From Phenylobacterium sp. Root700 (lineage in GTDB: Bacteria; Pseudomonadota; Alphaproteobacteria; Caulobacterales; Caulobacteraceae), in contig NZ_LMHT01000034.1 of assembly GCF_001429025.1 (NCBI RefSeq), positions 178,888 through 240,361 on the forward strand: a stretch of 61,474 bases of DNA. The letters run 5' to 3'. The first letter of the stretch is position 1. The number at the start of each line of letters is the position of its first letter. Shown here one piece after another: positions 57,870-61,474 of the stretch. The translations under genes were made by a program, and so were the position numbers. The notes below the pieces were generated by a model. That model saw only the letters and a list, made by a program, of their open reading frames with translations, made no database searches and had not been told where the DNA came from.

Positions 57870-58310
57870 ATGTCGTGCAGCGCCGCAGCCTTGCTCTCCA
57901 CCCTCTGGCTCGCCACCGCGCCCGCCGGCCCGGCCACCGCCGCCCCGCCGCCGGCCGCCGCCGTGGCCATCGAGCCGCTGTTCGCCGACATCGTCCGCCG
58001 CGCCGGGGTGCTGAAGGCCGAGGTCGAGGCCTTCAAGGGCAAGACCGCGCCGATCCCGGCGACCTTCAAGCAGCAGGTGAGCGAACTGGCCGCCCTGGAC
58101 ATGCAGGCTCACCGGACCCTGGCCGAGCGCAATCTGGACGGCGACCTGAAGTGCATCTTGCGCGGCATCTCCGAGGACCTGCCGCTGAAGCTGAAGGCGC
58201 TGGAAGAGGCCGCGACCGCCTCGGACCGCGACCTGGCCGTGACCGACATGGGCTATCTGCTGAACGACAATGTCGAGGTGATCACCGCTCCGCCGCAGGC
58301 GCCGGTTTAA
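57870..58310 (+). CDS. secreted hypothetical protein
   Basis: A 146-residue protein with a signal peptide (MSCSAAALLSTLWLATAPAGPATA) and an Ala/Pro linker. The helical mature domain follows ('FADIVRRAGVLKAEVEAFKGKTAPI', 'FKQQVSELAALDMQAHRTLAERNLDGDLKCILRGISEDLPLKLKALEEA', 'AVTDMGYLLNDNVEVITAP'). One cysteine is in the mature part. No family is recognised; a periplasmic helical bundle is likely. It diverges from pgi and is followed by a repeat element. Confidence 0.65.
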   Translation: MSCSAAALLSTLWLATAPAGPATAAPPPAAAVAIEPLFADIVRRAGVLKAEVEAFKGKTAPIPATFKQQVSELAALDMQAHRTLAERNLDGDLKCILRGISEDLPLKLKALEEAATASDRDLAVTDMGYLLNDNVEVITAPPQAPV

Positions 58311-58320
58311 GCACAAGACC

Positions 58321-58445
58321 GCTCATCCCGGCGAAGGCCGGGACCCAGATCTCATGGGCCGGCGGTCGATGGGATCAACTCTGAGCCTATAGAACCCGCA
58401 TCTGAGCTGTTCCATCTGGGTCCCGGCCTTCGCCGGGATGAGCGG
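58321..58445. repeat. about 125-bp element with hairpin-forming inverted ends, copy 2
   Basis: Ends GCTCATCCCGGCGAAGGCC and, inverted, GGCCTTCGCCGGGATGAGC. The interior (GAGCCTATAGAACCCGCATC, then CCATCTGG) aligns with that of 19889-19993. Confidence 0.7.
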
Positions 58446-58460
58446 AGATGTGGCCGCCCC

Positions 58461-59075
58461 CTACTCCGCGTACTTGATCGTGCAGCCGTAGGGGCGGCTG
58501 ACCGCCGTCGCCACGGGGCGGCCGGCCTTTACGTCGCCTAGTGCGGCGGCGACGTGGTTCTTGGCGCCCTTCAGGCTGGCGTGGTCGGCGGTCGGCTTGT
58601 CGTCGACGCCGCCCATGTAGATGAGCTTGCCGGTCTTATCGACGATGTACATGTGCGGGGTGGTCTTGGCCTCGTAGGCGCGGCCGATCTGCCCGCCCGG
58701 ATCGAGCAGCAGGGCGGTGGAGCCCGCGCCGGTGGTCGCCTTCCAGGTCTTGGCCTGGGCGGGCGAGACATAGCCCTGCTTGCCGGGCGCCGAGGAGATC
58801 AGGGTCAGCCAGACCACGCCGTCCTTGACCGCGTCCTTCTGCAGGCCCTGCATGTTTCCCGCGCCGTAGTGCTTCTGGACATAGGGGCAGCCGGCGTTGG
58901 TCCATTCCAGCACCACGGTCTTGCCCTTGAACTCAGCCAGCGAGCGGGTCTTGCCCTCGCCGTCCTTGGCGGTGAAGGCCGGGGCCAGTTGGCCGACGGC
59001 CGGTGCGGCCAGGACGGGCGCGGCGGCGATGAGCGTCAGGGCGGCGGCGAGCGCGAACGGGCGATGGATGGACAT
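58461..59075 (-). CDS. periplasmic redoxin/peroxiredoxin-like protein (PrxL-like)
   Basis: Starts at the ATG at 59075 with GAGGAGG 7 bp upstream; 204 residues. Signal peptide ending 'AAAPVLA|AP'. A thioredoxin fold follows: 'APAFTAKDGEGKTRSLAEFKGKTVVLEWTNAGCPYVQKHYG' with a single Cys, as in peroxiredoxins, and the cis-Pro loop 'AKTTPHMYIVDKTGKLIYMGG'. A second Cys sits near the C-terminus ('RPYGCTIKYAE') and could resolve the first. It lies 21 bp after an ScsB/DsbD-type reductase gene, matching the ScsB-PrxL pair described in Caulobacter. A role in peroxide removal is inferred. Confidence 0.75.
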   Translation of the reverse strand: MSIHRPFALAAALTLIAAAPVLAAPAVGQLAPAFTAKDGEGKTRSLAEFKGKTVVLEWTNAGCPYVQKHYGAGNMQGLQKDAVKDGVVWLTLISSAPGKQGYVSPAQAKTWKATTGAGSTALLLDPGGQIGRAYEAKTTPHMYIVDKTGKLIYMGGVDDKPTADHASLKGAKNHVAAALGDVKAGRPVATAVSRPYGCTIKYAE

Positions 59076-59096
59076 GGCCAAGCCTCCTCTAAGGGG

Positions 59097-61232
59097 TCAG
59101 CGGCCCTGGGCGTCCTTCAAGGCGCGGACGATCAGGCCCTCGGTCAGGATCTGCGGCAGGATAACGCCCTCGCCGCCCTTGGCGCCATAAACCAGGTAGA
59201 GCGGCACCCCGGCCCGGCCGTGCTTGGCGAGCTCGGCCTCGATCACCGCGTCCTTCAGGGTCCAGTCGGCCTTCAGATAGACCGCGCCGGTCTGCTTGAA
59301 GGCGTCGGCGACGCCCTGGCTGGTCAGGGCGACTTTCTCGTTGACCTGGCAGGTCACGCACCAGGCGGCGGTGAAGTTGACGAACACCGGCTTGCCGGCG
59401 GCCTGGGCGGCGGCGAGCTTCTCGGGGCTGTAGGCTTCATAGGGGACATTCGCCTTGCCGCCCTCGGCGGCGGCGGAGGACGCGGCTTGCGGTTCGCCGT
59501 AGCTGGGCCAGACGGCGGCCAGCGCGGCGACGACGGCGAGCGCCCCGCCGATCCCGGCCAGGGCCAAGGGCTTGCCGCCTTGGGCGCGCCGATGCTGGGC
59601 CACGCCCAGCAGCCAGGCGGCCAGGGCCAGCACGACGGCGGCGGCGAAGATGCGGGCCAGGGCGGTGTTCCCGGCCTGGATGGTCAGCACCCAGACCAGC
59701 CAGGCGGCGGCGCCGTACATCGGGAAGGCCATCAGCTTCTTGAAGCCCTCCATCCACGGGCCGGGCTTGGGCAGACGGGTCAGCAGGCCGGGCACGAAGG
59801 CGGCCAGGGCGAAGGGGGCGGCGAAGCCCAGGCCGAGGGCCAGGAAGACGGTGATGGCGGCCGGCGCGCTCTGGGTCAGGGCCCAGCCGAGCGCCGGGGC
59901 CATGAACGGCGCGGTGCAGGGCGCGGCGACCACGACGGCGAGCGCCCCGGTGAAGAAGGCGCCGGCCATGCCGCGCTTGCCGGCCAGGCCGGTCCCGACG
60001 CCCTGCAGCGACGAGCCGACTTCGAACACGCCCGAAAGGTTGAGCGCCACGGCCAGCATCAGCAGGGCCAGGCCCGCGACCACCGGCGGCGATTGCAGCT
60101 GGAAGCCCCAGCCCACGGCCGCGCCGCCGGCCCGCACCGCGATCAGGGCGACGGCCAAGGCCAGAAAGGTCGCCAGCACGCCGGCGAGGAAGGCCAGGCC
60201 CTGGCCCTGGGCGACGCGCCGCTCATGGGCGTGACCGGCCAGCGAGGCGGCCTTCATCGCCAGGATCGGGAAGACGCAGGGCATCAGGTTGAGGATCAGA
60301 CCGCCGAGAAAGGCGAAGGCCGCGGCGAGCGGCAGGCCGAGCGCGCCGCCGCCTCCCCCTACGGCCTTCGAGGGAGGCGCACCGAGACCGGAGGCCCCAG
60401 GCGGCGGGGCGCCTGTTGCGGCGCTGATCTCATAGGCCTTGTCGCCCAGCGACAGCACCCCGGCCATGGCCTTGGGGCCATCGCCCTCCTGGAAGGCGTA
60501 GCCCGGCGTCAGGGTCAGGGTCAGGCCGTCCGGGCCGCGCTCGATGACCTGCGGCTTGGCGTGGTCGATGACGGTGGAGTCGAACGGGAAGAAATAGGCC
60601 TGCGAGACGTCGGCGCCCTTCAGGGCCTGGCCGGTGATCGCCAGGGCCAGGGTGGTTCCCTGCTTGGCGAAGACGCTGGTGAAGGCCGCCGGGGTCGGGG
60701 CGTCGGACAGCGCCTTGGCGATCGGGCCGCTCCAGGCGGGATTGGGCTCGGCCAGGCCTTCGACGACCGGCAGCGACAGGGTCAGGACCGCGTCCTCGGG
60801 GACGCAGATCTCCTCGCAGACCAGGAAGGTGGCGGCGGCCTTCAGGGTCACGCTCTGGCCCGGCTTGGCGTCGGCCGGGGCGGTGACAGGCACCGGCAGC
60901 AGCACCTCGCCCTGATAGCCGTAGTTCATCAGCGGGCCGGTCGGCTGGCGGGTCGGGGCCGGCCAGACGATGTCGCCGGCGGTCCAGCCGGCCGGCAGGG
61001 TCCAGGCGATGCGGGTCGCCTCGCCGCTGTCGCCGGAATTGCGCCAGTAGGTGTGCCAGCCCTTGTCGATCTTCTGGCGCAGGGCGACGTAGGTGGTGGC
61101 GCCCGGCGCGATCGACTGGTCGCGGGCCACGAGCTCGGCCACCAGATGGCCGGTGTCGACCGGCTGGGCCATGGCCGGGGCGGCGCCCAGCACGGCGAAG
61201 GCGGCCAACAATCTCGCGAAGAAGCGCGTCAT
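59097..61232 (-). CDS. ScsB/DsbD-type thiol:disulfide interchange protein
   Basis: A 711-residue inner-membrane reductant transporter. Signal peptide (about 1-22). The periplasmic N-terminal domain has 'FLVCEEICVPEDAVLTL' (redox Cys pair). The membrane domain, about eight helices, has 'LNLMPCVFPILAMKAASLAG' and 'VVAAPCTAPFMAPALGWALT' with the two conserved cysteines. The C-terminal thioredoxin domain has 'FTAAWCVTCQVNEKVAL' (WCxxC). Electrons pass from cytoplasmic thioredoxin through these three cysteine pairs. The long N-terminal domain fits ScsB rather than classical DsbD. The neighbouring redoxin is the likely recipient. Confidence 0.9.
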   Translation of the reverse strand: MTRFFARLLAAFAVLGAAPAMAQPVDTGHLVAELVARDQSIAPGATTYVALRQKIDKGWHTYWRNSGDSGEATRIAWTLPAGWTAGDIVWPAPTRQPTGPLMNYGYQGEVLLPVPVTAPADAKPGQSVTLKAAATFLVCEEICVPEDAVLTLSLPVVEGLAEPNPAWSGPIAKALSDAPTPAAFTSVFAKQGTTLALAITGQALKGADVSQAYFFPFDSTVIDHAKPQVIERGPDGLTLTLTPGYAFQEGDGPKAMAGVLSLGDKAYEISAATGAPPPGASGLGAPPSKAVGGGGGALGLPLAAAFAFLGGLILNLMPCVFPILAMKAASLAGHAHERRVAQGQGLAFLAGVLATFLALAVALIAVRAGGAAVGWGFQLQSPPVVAGLALLMLAVALNLSGVFEVGSSLQGVGTGLAGKRGMAGAFFTGALAVVVAAPCTAPFMAPALGWALTQSAPAAITVFLALGLGFAAPFALAAFVPGLLTRLPKPGPWMEGFKKLMAFPMYGAAAWLVWVLTIQAGNTALARIFAAAVVLALAAWLLGVAQHRRAQGGKPLALAGIGGALAVVAALAAVWPSYGEPQAASSAAAEGGKANVPYEAYSPEKLAAAQAAGKPVFVNFTAAWCVTCQVNEKVALTSQGVADAFKQTGAVYLKADWTLKDAVIEAELAKHGRAGVPLYLVYGAKGGEGVILPQILTEGLIVRALKDAQGR

Positions 61233-61317
61233 CCGGTCATCCTGACAAGGTCCGCCCGCTATATGGCCCGCCGAGCGCGCTCCGCAAAGCGACGCTGACG
61301 TCGCGGCGACGGATCCC

Positions 61318-61424
61318 CCTCAGTCAGCTGCGCTGACAGCTCCCCCAGCGGGGGAGCATCTTGGGCTTCTATCCTCCCCCGCTGGGGGAGGTGGATCGGC
61401 GCGAAGCGACGAGACGGAGGGGGC
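61318..61424. repeat. CCCCCAGCGGGGGAG-type palindromic repeat
   Basis: AGCTCCCCCAGCGGGGGAGC and TCCTCCCCCGCTGGGGGAGG, with flanking CAGTCAGCTGCGCTGACAGC and CCCCCT/AGGGGG ends, give nested hairpins of a class common in proteobacterial spacers. Confidence 0.6.
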
Positions 61425-61474
61425 CTATCCGCCGACCGCGATCCAGCGGCGGGGCCATTTCCAGCCCAGGGCCC
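61425..61474 (-). CDS. possible C-terminal end of a gene beyond the window
   Basis: On the minus strand the last 47 bases before a TAG at 61425 read 'ALGWKWPRRWIAVGG', a plausible coded C-terminus rich in Trp and Arg. Too short to identify. Confidence 0.3.
   Translation of the reverse strand, partial: ALGWKWPRRWIAVGG

Overview
This 61.5 kb window is GC-rich, densely packed chromosomal DNA of an alphaproteobacterium, most likely a Caulobacteraceae member (Caulobacter or Phenylobacterium type). This is inferred from very high G/C at third codon positions, a GTTC-N7-GTTC LexA box, a TTAA-N7-TTAA CtrA-type box, GANTC sites near nrdA, a hisS-hisZ-hisG operon, a PEPxxWAMMI sorting tail and an ScsB-PrxL-like pair. 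I saw no rRNA, tRNA or CRISPR array. Most of it is core and housekeeping sequence, with one intact IS481-family element and several families of palindromic intergenic repeats.

Layout. 0-1 kb: a frameshifted, edge-truncated gene with four terminase-small-subunit-like HTH repeats, behind a LexA box. 1-7 kb: alpha/beta hydrolase, a lipoprotein plus OmpA pair, two small secreted proteins, a LuxR-type regulator, a VOC protein, an enoyl-CoA hydratase and a methyltransferase. 7-9 kb: nrdB diverging from a GST gene across paired NrdR-like boxes. 9-10 kb: IS481 element in a CTAG target. 10-14.4 kb: outer-membrane protein, membrane protein, trhO, greA and an Oxidored-like mini-protein. 14.4-19 kb: FAD oxidoreductase and HxlR regulator diverging from a desaturase, then a proline iminopeptidase. 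19-27 kb: GNATs, plsY, nitroreductase, GST with an upstream coupled mini-ORF, a LytS/LytTR two-component pair, a PEP-CTERM protein and a PKHD hydroxylase. 27-30.7 kb: zinc-ribbon protein, nrdA with paired NrdR-like boxes and cell-cycle motifs, then a yybP-ykoY (Mn2+) riboswitch and a TMEM165/GDT1 transporter.

30.7-45.4 kb: TetR/SDR divergon with palindromic operators, a two-gene polyamine operon (carboxynorspermidine dehydrogenase and decarboxylase), an HWE/HisKA_2 kinase, YkvA, a second TetR/SDR pair, a nitrobindin-like protein, a nitrilase, an SLC13 permease, an OmpA porin with 26 consecutive prolines, and a CPA2 antiporter. 45.8-50.2 kb: acyl-CoA synthetase, M13 metallopeptidase, cupin. 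50.6-57.8 kb (minus strand): pgi, two SDRs, then a histidine leader peptide and attenuator followed by hisS-hisZ-hisG, joined by ATGA overlaps. 58.4-61.2 kb: an ScsB/DsbD-type reductant exporter and a periplasmic redoxin.

The most interesting signals are regulatory: the his attenuator before hisS-hisZ-hisG; NrdR-like box pairs at the same distance (59 bp) from the nrdA and nrdB starts although the genes are 20 kb apart; the riboswitch with a mutually exclusive downstream hairpin; and the LexA box in front of the terminase-like HTH-repeat gene. All were found by eye, without database searches.
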